Source: Cyathus striatus
Taxonomy: Eukaryota > Basidiomycota > Agaricomycetes > Agaricales > Nidulariaceae
Assembly (NCBI GenBank): GCA_025738555.1
Contig: JAOVFP010000015.1
Coordinates: 2,666,001-2,730,000 of the forward strand
Length of the DNA stretch: 64,000 nucleotides
Direction of reading: 5' to 3'
Made by a program: the position numbers and the translations under genes. This document shows positions 46,933-58,426 of the stretch, one piece after another; position 1 is the first letter of the stretch, and each line of letters starts with the position of its first letter. The notes under the pieces are model-generated. The model was not told the origin of the DNA. It ran no database searches and was given only the letters and a program-made list of their open reading frames with translations.

Positions 46933-48917
46933 ATGGCCAAGACCATCTCTCCCCCTCCCTCCTCCTGCTCTGCCATACCCTGTCCACAGCCACTCCCGGC
47001 TCCTCGCAGCCCTCGCAGAAGGAGGTACCCCAGCAAATCCGCTCCCTCCCTCCTCGCCCCTTCTCCCTCCCTTTTGACCTTCCTCGCCACCATTGCCGCT
47101 TCCTCCTCGCTCGTCAACGGAAGCCCAGCACCCCCTCCTCCATCCTTTCTATGTCCCTCCCTTGACCCGGAGCACGTCCCGGCCATAGTCGTCGATTCCC
47201 AAGTCTCGTCGTCTACGCGCCCCTCCACCGTTTACCCACGAAGTTCTGTTACCCAGAACCGCCTTGCTTCAAGATCTGTTCCGGACAAGTTTGAACCAGG
47301 AGACGACGGCGTTTGGAGGAGAGTTGAATCTTATACATTATATGGATCTACAGTCTGCTCAGTACGTTCATTGTACTCCCAATTTGCCCCTGCTCTCCCC
47401 TCCTGACTATTCTATCTCAGAGTTGTAGAGAACCTACCAATGCTGTCAGCTCCGTAGATGACCAAATGCAAGATTCCTATGACCCCGAACCATCCGTAAC
47501 TACTACTACAAGCTATGATATTTCCGGCTCCTTGCCCCAAGGATGGAGTTCACATGGGACTCGTCCAGAAGGGCGTACGCCTCTGATTCTTGCTCTCTCC
47601 CTCGCACTCGCATTTTTGATTTGCTTCTTCATGATTGGATGCCTTTTCTGGCGAAAGAACATGAAGCGAAAGTTCAAGGAGAGCGAGGATATTGAAATGA
47701 AGGCTCGAAAGCGGCCTGGGAGCGATGTGGATCCTGCTGAACACTCGCGGCTCATAGTGGAGAAGGATGCCAAAGTAAAGCAAAAATTATGGGCTCGTGC
47801 TACCGCTCGATGGAAGGCAAATGCGCGATATTCTGCTCGTCAACGTAGGGGGAAGCGTATCGTCACCTCTACTCGTTCACCAGCCAACTACTCTGCTACG
47901 TCCTTGGAACACCACCTCCCTCAAGAAGAATTGTCGTCTGCGCATTCTTCTCGACATTCTTCCCCGTCACGCTCGTCCTCTCGTCGGCCTTCTGTGGACA
48001 ACCATCTTGACGATCCCCCAGGTCTTCAAGGAACGGAGCTGTCTTCGGAAATTGAACCTACTAATAACATTCCCGCCATATCATTATCTCCTCCTCATGT
48101 CTCCCACTCGTCACCTCCTGCTTATCGGCAACGTGGACAAGGATTACATATTCCGTTGGAAAATCTTTCAATGTCTGATTGCGATCGATCTAGACATTCT
48201 CCTAGTTTTTCTAGTGCTCCTCATTCACCTGGTTTCTTCCCAAATCCTCACTCCAGGCGGCCTTCGCATACCTCGCTTCACTCACCATTCTTCGGATCCG
48301 AGGTGCAATTGGAGCCTGATACATATGAATCTCCCATTCACTCCGCACATGTTGCCATCGATGACAAGACCGTTTTGGCTCGTCTGGTTAACTTTGCTAG
48401 CTCTCCCCCGCAGAGTGGGTCAAATAACGTTGTGGAGTCATCAAACCCTTTGAGCTCTGCCCCAGAATGGCACGACGAGGAACTTGAAGATTTCGATCGA
48501 CATCATGATTCTCCTGTGTGTCGCTCAAGATCAAGCTCACCGGTTGGATTATTCCCACCTCCACCTTCAAAAGGAAAAATGGCAGCAGCTGACTTCCTGC
48601 AATATTCTTTGACCTTTGAGGAGGAAATGGCTGCTCTTGATCCTGAAACAGAGCCTTCTGCCCCGCCGTTCGAGGCGGAGATTAACTGTGATCACGGGAT
48701 ATTAGCTCCTTCAGCGCCTCCTCTTCTAGACGATGATCAGGATGTCACGGAGTATCCTTACGCGCCTGCCTGGGACTCACCTCCTGATATGCATCTGGAT
48801 GAGCAAAGTAATGATCACCACTCAGGCGATGAACCGTCTCGAGGATGTAGTCCAAACTCTCAACCAGTGGAAGGACCTGCCACCCTGGATGGCGATCTTC
48901 CTGACTACTTACCATAG
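46933..48917 (+). CDS. Single-pass membrane protein with PPxY, LPxY and PSAP motifs
   Basis: Two exons (46933-47361 and 47421-48917) give about 641 residues. The N terminus (MAKTISPPPSSCSAIPCPQP) carries a hydrophobic stretch, LLTFLATIAASSSLV, that may be an internal signal anchor or a cleaved signal. The lumenal part is Ser/Thr-rich. One clear transmembrane helix, TPLILALSLALAFLICFFMI followed by GCLFW, is near residue 196 and is succeeded by a basic stop-transfer (RKNMKRKFKE). The cytosolic tail of about 420 residues is disordered and rich in short motifs: SPPAYRQ (PPxY), two PSAPP sites (EPSAPPFEA and APSAPPLLD) and LPDYLP (LPxY) at the C terminus. These are classes bound by Nedd4/Rsp5 WW domains and by the ESCRT-I Vps23/Tsg101 UEV domain. 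I infer an endosomal adaptor or a cell-surface receptor subject to ubiquitin sorting. No family is recognised. Confidence 0.8.
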
Positions 48918-49305
48918 TTTCTATGAACTGTTTTTTATTATTGTTCAAAATCCAGCTTATTGTATTTCATTAGGAGGAACATCCCAAACAACTGTAATAT
49001 ATAAAGCATTGATTTCATCATACCTTAGATAATTTTAAGAATTATATGCTAATCTGGAAACCTTACTATGATTTCAGTCTTTGTTCGCTATTTACTTGTC
49101 TCAGTAAGAAATGCTTGAAGCCTATAATTAAGTATAGTCTGAGACTCTGAGATAAAAAATATGCTGAATCACGTGATACAATCGATTTTTTTTGAAGTTA
49201 TTCTTATACAATATATGTACTTGTTAGGTTCTTGAATCTTCACCTTCTACTTACTCATTTTCCCCTTCTCAAAAACTAAATCGTCATTAACTGTCGTATT
49301 AAATC
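48918..49305. other. Intergenic, SYO1 promoter
   Basis: About 390 AT-rich bases, with transcript-end-like sequences (TTTTTTATTATTG near 48930) on the left and a short leader on the right. No further feature seen. Confidence 0.4.
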
Positions 49306-51858
49306 ATGGGTAAATCTCAAAAGAAACGATCTATGCGAAGACACAATCCTGTCAGGGTTCCCGATTCACACATTCCGAAGGGGCTCGCGCCGGCAGCGGA
49401 ATCCTCTTCAAAGCGAGATGCAATTCTTCCTATAATGCAAAAGGTTGTTCGTTTCTGAAATGAGATGGGACTTATCTAATTCGTTGGATCAGATGGAAAG
49501 TGCAGATGCTGGCGAACGAAAGTGGGCCTGTGTTGCAGTATCCAATCTTATTCAAAATGATCCGTCGACGCGACGATTGCTTCAGGGAAAAAACATTGTT
49601 GGGTCGTTAATCACTCGACTTACGGACAGTGAGGAGGAAGTATTTGTTGAGGCAGCTGGCGCATTACGGTGTGTATTTTCTTGCTTCAACCAAGTCCCCG
49701 GACGTTAAAGTTTCCAGGTAGAAATCTATGCATCGACGGCGGTTACGAAATCTGTGCTGAGATGTACAATAAAAATATATTGACTCCAGTCAAGTCCTTC
49801 GTCCCAAAGGTCATTCGTATTGTATTTATGAGCATACATGCTTCTAACAACTACTCCCATATAGATTTCTACTACCCTTTCCCAATTTATATCATCGCCC
49901 AAAACTGCACCTGATAACGCTCAAAAGATTGTTTACGAATTTGCAGACAATATAATTACCATTCTTTGGTGTCTCTCGTGAGTGAAACGACGCAGCTCCG
50001 ATGCTAATATCCTTAACATATCTAGAGAGACGTCAAACAAGGCTCTTAACGCAATAAATGACATTTACCTCATTCCATTCCTCATGTCTTTCGTAGCTTC
50101 TCGAGACAATCTACCCATTTCTACCGTACTCTCTGCAGGTTTGTTTTTTTCTACCTCGCTAAACACAAATTTAATATCATTTTCAGCACAGTGTTTATAT
50201 GTGCTTACAGATGATAATTATCCAGCTATCACGGATGTCAGAGCCGATGGAAGCTATCTGACTTACCTTCTTGATATTGCACGGGCAGATGTACCCCTGG
50301 ATATATCGCGTAGCAAGGATGTCCGTCCAACAACCCTGAGGGTGCTTGCCGCTGGCGAGTCCTTTCCTTTTTATGCTCTTTCTAGCCAGCCTCTTACGCA
50401 GATTGTAGGTATTCTGCGGAATCTTTTACCCTTACCTCCACCTTCTGCTGCATCTTTCGTTGATATCGACAAAGAAATTGTTCTCCCCCTGCTTCAACCT
50501 GTGATTTCTTTAGCCTCATTACCGGAAGCATCGAATATCGTACAGCAGTTGGTTACAAGACAGGTGACTTCTATGTTAGTGGTCTTGGTTACGTTATTTA
50601 TTCAATCCCTCAGACTTTGGAACCTCAAATAGAGAAGCTTTCTTTGAAGCACACCCCGAAATCTGACCATAAATCAGAAATAGAGATTGAGCTCGATCAG
50701 CTAGAGGCAAAGCTTAGAACTGTCCAATTGTTACTCGAAATACTTACCGGTACTTGTGCGATGCTTCCCGACCCGGAGCCCACCCAAGCATCGAATGAAA
50801 GTGACGAGAATTATGAAGATGTTGATGAAGGTCCGTGTCTCGGCTTATGTATATGCCGCTTATCTTCATATTCCTCTCCAGACATACCAGAAGACGATGA
50901 TATGCAAGCTGAAATGGATACCGTAGATGATGTTACCTTTTCGGATGGTTTAAATCTTTCTATTGTTACGCCATTAGTTCCTCCACTATTGGCTCTCATC
51001 CAACCTACATCTCTTTCTTTTCCACCTCTTGCAGCTCCTTCTCCCCACCCCCCAACAACATCTGTGCTTAGTGCAATCCATGTCTGTGCACTGGAATGTC
51101 TAAATAACTTATTCCTTTCACTTGCTACCTCCTCACAGCCTACTATTGCTTCCGATAAAGATGCAGGGCGAAAGGTGTGGAATGATATCTGGACGGCATT
51201 AAGCTTAGTGGGAACCCAGACTGGTCCTGGTCAAGAGAGACGACAAGAAATGTGGAGTGTCGGTGTCGGTGTTTTATGGGGAGTAGGAAATATCTGGAAA
51301 GGATCTTTGGTAGGTATATTCAACTTCGTATGTATTGTACTGTAGACTCACACAGTCGCAGGAACCAAACGAAGAGCAGATCAAATTATTAGTGCAACTG
51401 TGCGACGGCACCAAAAATGATCAATTGCGGGTCAAATGTATTGGAACACTAGAATGTCTTGCTCAGAACCCCAATTCAATCGAAGGAAATCGAGTAGGCT
51501 AACTTTTGCTTTTACTTTGGGATTCCGAACTTACACAAATGTTTTTCAGTTTATTTCCAACTACTTACTGTCACTGTTGCCTGACGGTACCAATGCTTCA
51601 ACAATTGGAGCAGAGCCAGTTATACAAGTAGCTTCTGCGCTGATTGACATTTACTCTGACGAGACTATGCCTTATGATATAAACTTCAGAGAGGGGCATT
51701 ATTTGGGTAGATTGTCAAATGCAGTCGATGGTATAAGAAAAGCGGTTCGTGCCATCGATCGACGGAAGGAAGGTGGAAAGGAGCTCAGGCGGAGGGGGGA
51801 GGAAGTGCGTGACAATCTCTTAGCTTTCTTACAGTACAGGAAGGAATTAAGGCTTTGA
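49306..51858 (+). CDS. SYO1: SYO1-like ARM/HEAT-repeat importer of Rpl5/Rpl11
   Basis: A symportin that delivers ribosomal proteins uL18/Rpl5 and uL5/Rpl11 together to the nucleus for 5S RNP assembly. The start MGKSQKKRSMRRHNPVRVPD is the basic N terminus typical of the family. The ARM-HEAT solenoid follows: MESADAGERKWACVAVSNLI, VGSLITRLTDSEEEVFVEAA and NLCIDGGYEICAEMYNKNIL. Then come FADNIITILWCLSETSNKAL, QCLYVLTDDNYPAITDV and RPTTLRVLAAG. An acidic loop (DENYEDVDEGP) lies in the middle, as in chaetomial SYO1, where it binds Rpl11. The C-terminal half continues with HEAT helices (HVCALECLNNLFLSLATS) and ends YRKELRL. About eight short introns keep the frame. The human counterpart is HEATR3. 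Confidence 0.9.
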
Positions 51859-52397
51859 ATTAAGTCATTTGTATGGTTGTACATTTTTGGATCTGAGGTA
51901 TTCTATGGATACTAACTATCAATTTATCTTGTAATACCATGCCAAACTTCCCTGTTAAGTACCATCGGCTCCATTTCCGTTAAGGGATCATACATAGGCA
52001 TTTATAAATATGAATGACGAGTTCGAGAGATCTTGAGCCCAGCGCATTACAAAGATAATTACCTGGTAACTTACAACCGTACAACAAATTGAAAGGGATG
52101 ACGCTTGGTAGCGTGTAACCCTGCTCGCACGGTCGTATGCCTGGCATTTATAATGTACGCCAAAGTTTGTTCCAACTCCCAAGTATGTGAAGTGGTACGC
52201 TAGTGCTTACGGGTAGCGTGTATTCATTCTCGCACGCCCGAGCGCCTAGCATCTTCGATATGTGTCAGAGCTTGTAATTTGGATAATACCAATTGACTAA
52301 TAATTGTCAGTCTTAAAGAGAATATGGACATATTTCAGTCCGGAACGTGCATATAAGAGATCAATGAGACAGAGTAGAACAACACAAAACTTGCCAA
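51859..52397. other. Intergenic with a diverged direct repeat
   Basis: About 540 bases between SYO1 and the oxidase gene. They hold a two-copy 64-base direct repeat (listed separately) and nothing else that I can identify. The right end, with the ATATAAGAGATCA sequence near 52351, resembles a TATA region for the oxidase gene. Confidence 0.45.
52107..52275. repeat. Two-copy 64-base direct repeat, 105-base period
   Basis: Copy 1 starts GGTAGCGTGTAACC at 52107 and copy 2 GGTAGCGTGTATTC at 52212. Both end in TTGT after 64 bases without gaps. About 44 of 64 positions agree by eye. Conserved blocks are GGTAGCGTGTA, CTCGCAC and GCCT-GCAT. The unit lies 120-290 bases before the oxidase start codon. 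Confidence 0.6.
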
Positions 52398-54083
52398 ATG
52401 GCTTCTATTACTGTGAACCACATGCAACTCTTCCCGAAACCTAATCAAAATTTACTTGCGGGAGGAACTTCTCCAAGGACCTTGTTTGGTGTCACTTCGT
52501 CGTCAACTTCTGCAGTAAAGCGCATCTTAGAGGAAAACCACGAGCGCTGGCATATATTCTTCAATGACACGGGATTCCACAAGTATGTAGGATTCTTTCA
52601 GAAGTAATATATAAGGAGCTGATTGTATAAGCAAAGCCATACCGTACATACTGTATTGGCATTGTGGTCCCTAGGTGCACATGAATCCATTCTGGAAGCT
52701 GCGTACAAAGAAAGCTGCTCTTTGCAAAGGCCGTCATTCGTTTCTCCTAGTTCAATCAATGCCAGCAATTGGAAAGAGCATCTGGGCGAAGAAAAGTTAG
52801 TGTCCCCCAGACATCAGACCTACCACCATTCCGTTGACGCCATTTACAGTTATTACAATGCGTACTTGAAATTTTTCACGAGCGAGGTCAAAGCTAAAGG
52901 AGCAGCCACCGTCCTCGAGAAGTACGTTTTTTCTGAAAGTGTAAACGTTGATAGCGCTGGTAGCAACGGAAATCCATCAATGGTTAGCCGCTTCGTCGAG
53001 GGGCTCATTCATCCACTCATTCATACCGGATATGGATTCGAGTTCGGGCTACCTGGATTAGTTGCGGAAGGTTAGTGCTACAAACCTGACACAAAGGCAA
53101 GCGTGACAACTTATATATACTTCGATAAGGCATAGCGCAAACCGCTGTACATCCTGCAAGATCGTCAAAGATTATTCCAGTATCATTATGGCAGGCCGGT
53201 GATATCATCGGTGGTCTAGCATCCGGGTTCAATGGAGTCAGTGTGAGGGATAAAACCCCAGAGAAACCAGTACATGCACTGACAATCCTCGCGAGGATCA
53301 TTGACGATTCCCGTTTCGCAGCCGGAGAGACTATTGATCAACTAGAGGTTTATGGAGACACTCATGACAGACATGGTGACGCCATTAAAGCATATGTAGA
53401 CCAGTGGACGCTGGACAGTTCTATTGAAAAGAGTGTAGAAGAACTAGCCTGGATGAACACTGTGATTTACGGCATTGGTGGCTACCAGGGTAAAAAGAGC
53501 TTTAACAATGATTTCTTCCAGTGAGTGCGCATCCTTGAGCACGAGTATGAAGTAACACAGATTATAAAGTATGCATATCGTCACGTCATCGCTATTCCTA
53601 TCGCCTCTGGTAAGCCAGTTAAGTCGACCGTCTCAAGAGATTCTGCTTCACGCCTATTTCGCGACATGCCTTGTTTGGTACATAGGCCGCGGACGCGCAT
53701 CCATTGACGTCCAGCGATTTTACGAGGAAACGACAACAAACATTGTCCCAGGCGGTGCAGCGCCGTCACCACACAAGGTTGTATTCCCCTCCCCGGACTC
53801 TTAATATGCTGTTACACCCAACGCTTGGATTCCTATCCTTCAGACCACGCTCGTGCACCCAGATGACCACTTGGTAAAACTTCAACGAGCACTATTGCAC
53901 TACGCGAGTGTATATGGCCATAAGAGCCCAGGATGTCTTGAGGGAACAGAGCTAACGGATGCGGGGAGGTTGGATGGGACACTATTCGTTCGTGCTGCAA
54001 TCTTGACTGTTGGAAGGAGTGGCTGGGTGAGGGAAGGAGAAACACCAGTTGGATTTGATAGAGTCGGGTTCTATATTACATAA
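52398..54083 (+). CDS. Questin-oxidase-like protein (AflY/GedK family)
   Basis: This belongs to the questin oxidase-like family, whose studied members (AflY in aflatoxin, GedK in geodin synthesis) perform Baeyer-Villiger-type ring cleavage of anthraquinones. Exon 1 (MASITVNHMQLFPKPNQNLL) joins to NHTVHTVLALWSLGAHESIL, the family signature, by a GTATGT...AAAG intron. RFVEGLIHPLIHTGYGFEFG, LPGLVAEG, GIAQTAVH and KPVHALTILARIIDDSRFA follow. FNNDFFHMHIVTSSLFL is rebuilt across the intron at about 53522-53569, then HAYFATCLVWYIGRGRASID, DDHLVKLQRALLHYASVYGH and DGTLFVRAAILTVGRSGW. No polyketide synthase or other pathway gene is adjacent. The substrate is unknown, and the name describes the family only. 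Confidence 0.88.
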
Positions 54084-54335
54084 ATAATTTAGACTTACGT
54101 AAGACTCAGTTTCGTAGAAACAGGTCACGTGGCTGTACTGTCACTTGAATTGATTGCCTGAAACGAACTGCTTTACTTGCCTCAAGCCCAGCTTAACGGG
54201 CGACCGACCCATTGCCTACTCTTCTGCACTCATTTCTCTTCATTCTGACCAGAAATATACTCATAGTCAATAAGGGAATCATCCTTTGGTTCATGCTGGT
54301 TTTCCGATACTTCTCTCCTATATCCAACTGTAGCG

Positions 54336-57300
54336 ATGGCGACACAAGCACCGTTTAATCCCTATTCTCAACCTAAAGGCACCCTTGTTGCAGGCCAGAC
54401 GATCACCGTTAATAAATACACCGTGCAGGTGGAACGATATCTGTCTCAAGGCATATACCACTATCCTTCCTTTTCGCGGATTTTCTAAGTTATCGTTAGG
54501 TGGCTTCGCACATGTATATCTCGTCCGGACTCCGACTCCCGTCTATAATACGACACACCACGTTCTCAAGCGTATCGCCGTTTCTAGCGAAGCAATGCTT
54601 ACTGAAGTAAAGAAGGAAGTCGACGTAATGGTTCGTATTTTTCAGACGCGCCATCGATTGCTTTTCATGCTATTCTCAGAGACTTTTGAGAGGACATCCC
54701 AATATTGTATATCTCATCGATGCTGCCTGGCATAAGATGTCAAACGGAACGTACGAAGTATTTATTCTAATGGAATATTGTCCAGGTATTTAGCTTGTGT
54801 TGCTCATTTTTATTCATTCTGACGCCTTCCTAAGGAGGGGGAATTATTGACATGATGAATCGCCGTTTACGGGAAAGGCTCACTGAAGCAGAAATCTTAC
54901 AGATATTTGTGGACGTCTGCGAAGGTGTAGCTTGCATGCACAACTCGCGTCCGCCGCTACTTCATCGTGACCTTAAAGTTGAGAACATTCTGCAGTCCTC
55001 TCCTACCTCATACAAGCTTTGCGATTTCGGCTCTGCGGCCACCGTTTCCCGAACACCCACTTCAACTCAGGAGATCCGTGCACTGGAAGCGGATCTGAAC
55101 AGGCACACTACTCTGCAGTATCGAGCACCTGAGATGATTGACGTATATTCCAAGCGGTCTATTGATGAAAAAAGTGATGTATGGGCATTGGGAGTCTTGC
55201 TCTACAAACTATGTTATTACACCACTCCGTTCGAAGAACATGGTCCTTTGGCCATTCTCAACGTACAATATCGGACTCCTGCTTACCCAGTGTACTCATC
55301 TCAGATGAACCTACTCATTGGTACGTACATCTCGCTGTAATGATCTGATGTTGCTATAACATCATACCTTTTCAGCGTCTATGTTGCGAGAGCATGGCGC
55401 GCAAAGACCATCCGTCTTTGAGCTTCTTGCTCATGTACATCGTTTACGAGGCACCAAATCCCAATTTCAGTACAATATACCTGTTCCACAGCCTCTGTCT
55501 CCTCGCCATCAACTTTCGCCCAAATCTTCTCTTGCACCAAACCCATTGGAAGGCACAATCACTTATACTTCTCAAATGTCTTCGACATCACCTGTGAATC
55601 AAGGTGTCCAGGCTCGTGACAAGGTTTTAGAGGCAATTGCCCCGATGCGAAGGGGAAGGCCGCAAGTTACGAAAGATAGTCGAAATGATTCTTCGCGACC
55701 TTCGAGTCCTCAGAAAGCCGTTTCGTCGCAGCTCCCGCTCAAGGAGAAACCCGCCATAACAGGGTTTGCAATGGACGAGGATAATGCATGGAAAGCAGTT
55801 GTTAGTAGAAATGCCGAAACAAACAGGGCTGGTTCGGGAGATGATGCGTGGAAAGTCAACGTCGACAAGTCCAGAGGGTCAGGCACTGAAATAAAGGACT
55901 CGGGCTTTGGAGATGATTTCGGAGAGAGATTATGGAGCGCGAAGGATCCCAACACTAGAATCCCACCCCCTATAAAGCCTGGACTTGGTGCGGTGAAGCC
56001 AGCCACGCCTGTTCAAGCTCCAAAGGCTGTTTACAAGGAGAAAGATGCATTTGCAGGATTGGGACTCTCCACTATTGATAAGCCTGCACCAACCTTGGGT
56101 GAGGCGAGAAAATTACGGACGGGGTTGGCGATTATGAGTACCAGCTTTCATGGGAATTCTGGTAGTTATTACGGTGCTCGATATGGGGATAAACTCCAAA
56201 CTCCTTCAAGCGGAAACCTCACCCGTTCTTCCCCCTCTCCCCGCCTACCCAGTCGTCCACAGCTCTCCCCCCAGCCTCAGCCTCAACCATCACCTCAGCT
56301 ACAATCGCGACCATCACCTAGGCCGCAACATTCACCTCAACCATATTCTAGCTCCTCTAATCCTATATCGAGTTCATCTGCTTCAGGATTTACAGGGAGA
56401 ATACCTCTACCTGCTTCTCCCAGCTCAGGGAACTCAGGTAATGTACCAGCGGAAAGTCGATTTCCTTCCCTGGAAGAATTGGATGCAACGTTCCCGGGGT
56501 CTAGCTACAACGTCTCCACTTCGACGCCAGGAAGCAATCGAAACCCGAAGCACAGCGTATCAGAGAGGCCAGGACTGCCCCCGCGGCCAACTAACATCAC
56601 TAGCTCTGGGACTGGTGGTTTACTTAAAACACATCAAAACTTTTCGTCACATCCTCACGACGGTGGCGCCCGATCTGCACAAGTCACTGGTGTTGCCATG
56701 CGGCAATCCAAACTTGAATCCGCCTCGGATAGATATCGAAACGTTGGCAATTCGTCGAGTATTGGAGAAGGTTACGGATCCGGGTCTGCGAAAGACCAAG
56801 GTACTTTGAATGATTTGCATGAGGTTAGCTCGCGAATGGAAAACTCCAAGAAATCCATATTGCCAATTACTTCCAAAGCCACGTCAACGGATTGGCTCAC
56901 TGGAGATGATGAACATCAGCCAGCTCAGACGCCGCAGACATCACTAGGAGAAACTCCTGTCCTTCGTGAATCACCAGTAAAAGGGCATCATATATTGAGA
57001 AGAGTGATTTCGTGTTACAAGAACCAATTGTTGCTCAACGCGGGCATCTTACCTCTACGGAAATAGAGCCTCCGGAAATTTCACCCACGCTATCCAGATT
57101 TCAGCGTGCATTTCCTCCTATCGATGTTACTGAATCGCAGAAGAACGAACCTCTTACTGAGAACTGGAGTCCGGTCGCAGAAACACATATTATTTCCAAG
57201 TCTTCGACGCGGAAAGATGCTGAATCGTCGTCGAGTGAAGAGGAAATTCCCGAAGATCCAAGTAGATCGGCGCGAAACGTCTTGAAACCCACTGCAAGTA

Positions 57301-58278
57301 CGCGGCCGCAGAGGAAGGGTCGACAAAGTTCTGTCCATGATCTTCTGGACTTGTTTGAAAGCAATCCTGTATCAAAAGAGAAGCCTCGCATACCAGACCT
57401 GCCGAAGGAAAATAAACCTTCAATACAGCATTCTCCTACGAAACGAGATAGCAAGCTCGTGGCAACTATACCTGCTCCACAAATAAGTTCATCGATATCT
57501 AAGCCCTACTCAAACAAAGCTAGATTCGCTAGCAAACGTAGAACGACGTTCGCCAGTGAAAACCCCTCAACCTACTGGTCGTGCGCGTCCACAGTCCATG
57601 TTCATCACTCCATCGAAAGGACCGGAGAAAGCTGTTAATAATCTGATACCGCCTGTGCAACCCAAGCCCAGCATGCGCCGAACATCAATATCAGACATGG
57701 TGCAACTTTACGAGACTATTGGAAATCCAACTAAATCGTCTGCATTAGGTCTCGGCCCTCCTTCCCCGGCAGCTCATAAAACCGGGTTCCTTCTCAAAAC
57801 TTCTAGTATATCAGATGAGAAGCGCTCTGGAGGTAACGAACATGACAAACAGTCGACTACAGATACCACTGCTAGTGCTATATCTCAAATGCGCGTCACC
57901 CCAAGAAGGACAGTATCACTGATGCGCTCAAAGACTCACTTGGAGCCAACGAAAACATCAACAACGGATTATGGGAACGAAGATAGAAAGATTAATGGTA
58001 AAGGACCTGCTTCTTCTCAAGCAACATCCAAACATACCGATCTGTTCAAGGCATCAGGTGTGCGAAATCCGACGTTAGATGTGTCGCCATCGGAGGAAGT
58101 ACGATCGCCATCCCCTGAGCAACCCTACCAGGGAGTGGGAAAATTAATTGATCAGTGGCAACGTAAAACTGCTGAGGCTGCAGAGATGTCGAGAATCAAT
58201 GTTGTGGCGAGCAAGCGAGGAGGTATAGCCCCAAAGCGAGCTGGACTCGTCAATGGCTCTAATATCAGAGGGGGGTAG
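54336..58278 (+). CDS. Ark1/Prk1-type (NAK family) Ser/Thr kinase; frame broken twice in tail
   Basis: Kinases of this family (yeast Ark1/Prk1, animal AAK1) phosphorylate endocytic adaptors to disassemble actin patches. It starts MATQAPFNPYSQPKGTLVAG. Kinase motifs are LSQGGFAHVYLVR (Gly loop), VLKRIAV (Lys), VKKEVDVM, ILMEYCPGGGIIDMMNRRL, LLHRDLKVENIL (catalytic loop), YKLCDFGSAAT (DFG) and QYRAPEMIDVY. These end near 55450 with RPSVFELLAHVHRL. The rest is a disordered Ser/Pro/Gln-rich tail with a Pro-Gln tract (56262-56345) and SISDMVQLYE-like repeats. Near 57004 the frame moves from ESPVKGHHILRR to SDFVLQEPIV, and near 57550 it returns to the original frame at SPVKTPQPTGRARPQSM. These two shifts cancel. 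They are either introns with weak splice sites or indels. The kinase domain itself is complete. Confidence 0.9.
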
Positions 58279-58426
58279 CTTTTTGGACGTATTTAATTGT
58301 AATTTCGGATCGCATTGACATTATTGGTTTGGATCTTTACCATCATGTAATCACTTCTTCTCAGATATCTGCATATCCAGGTATATCCCCCTTTAATTTT
58401 TATACAAAAGTCTCGGTATACAAGTC

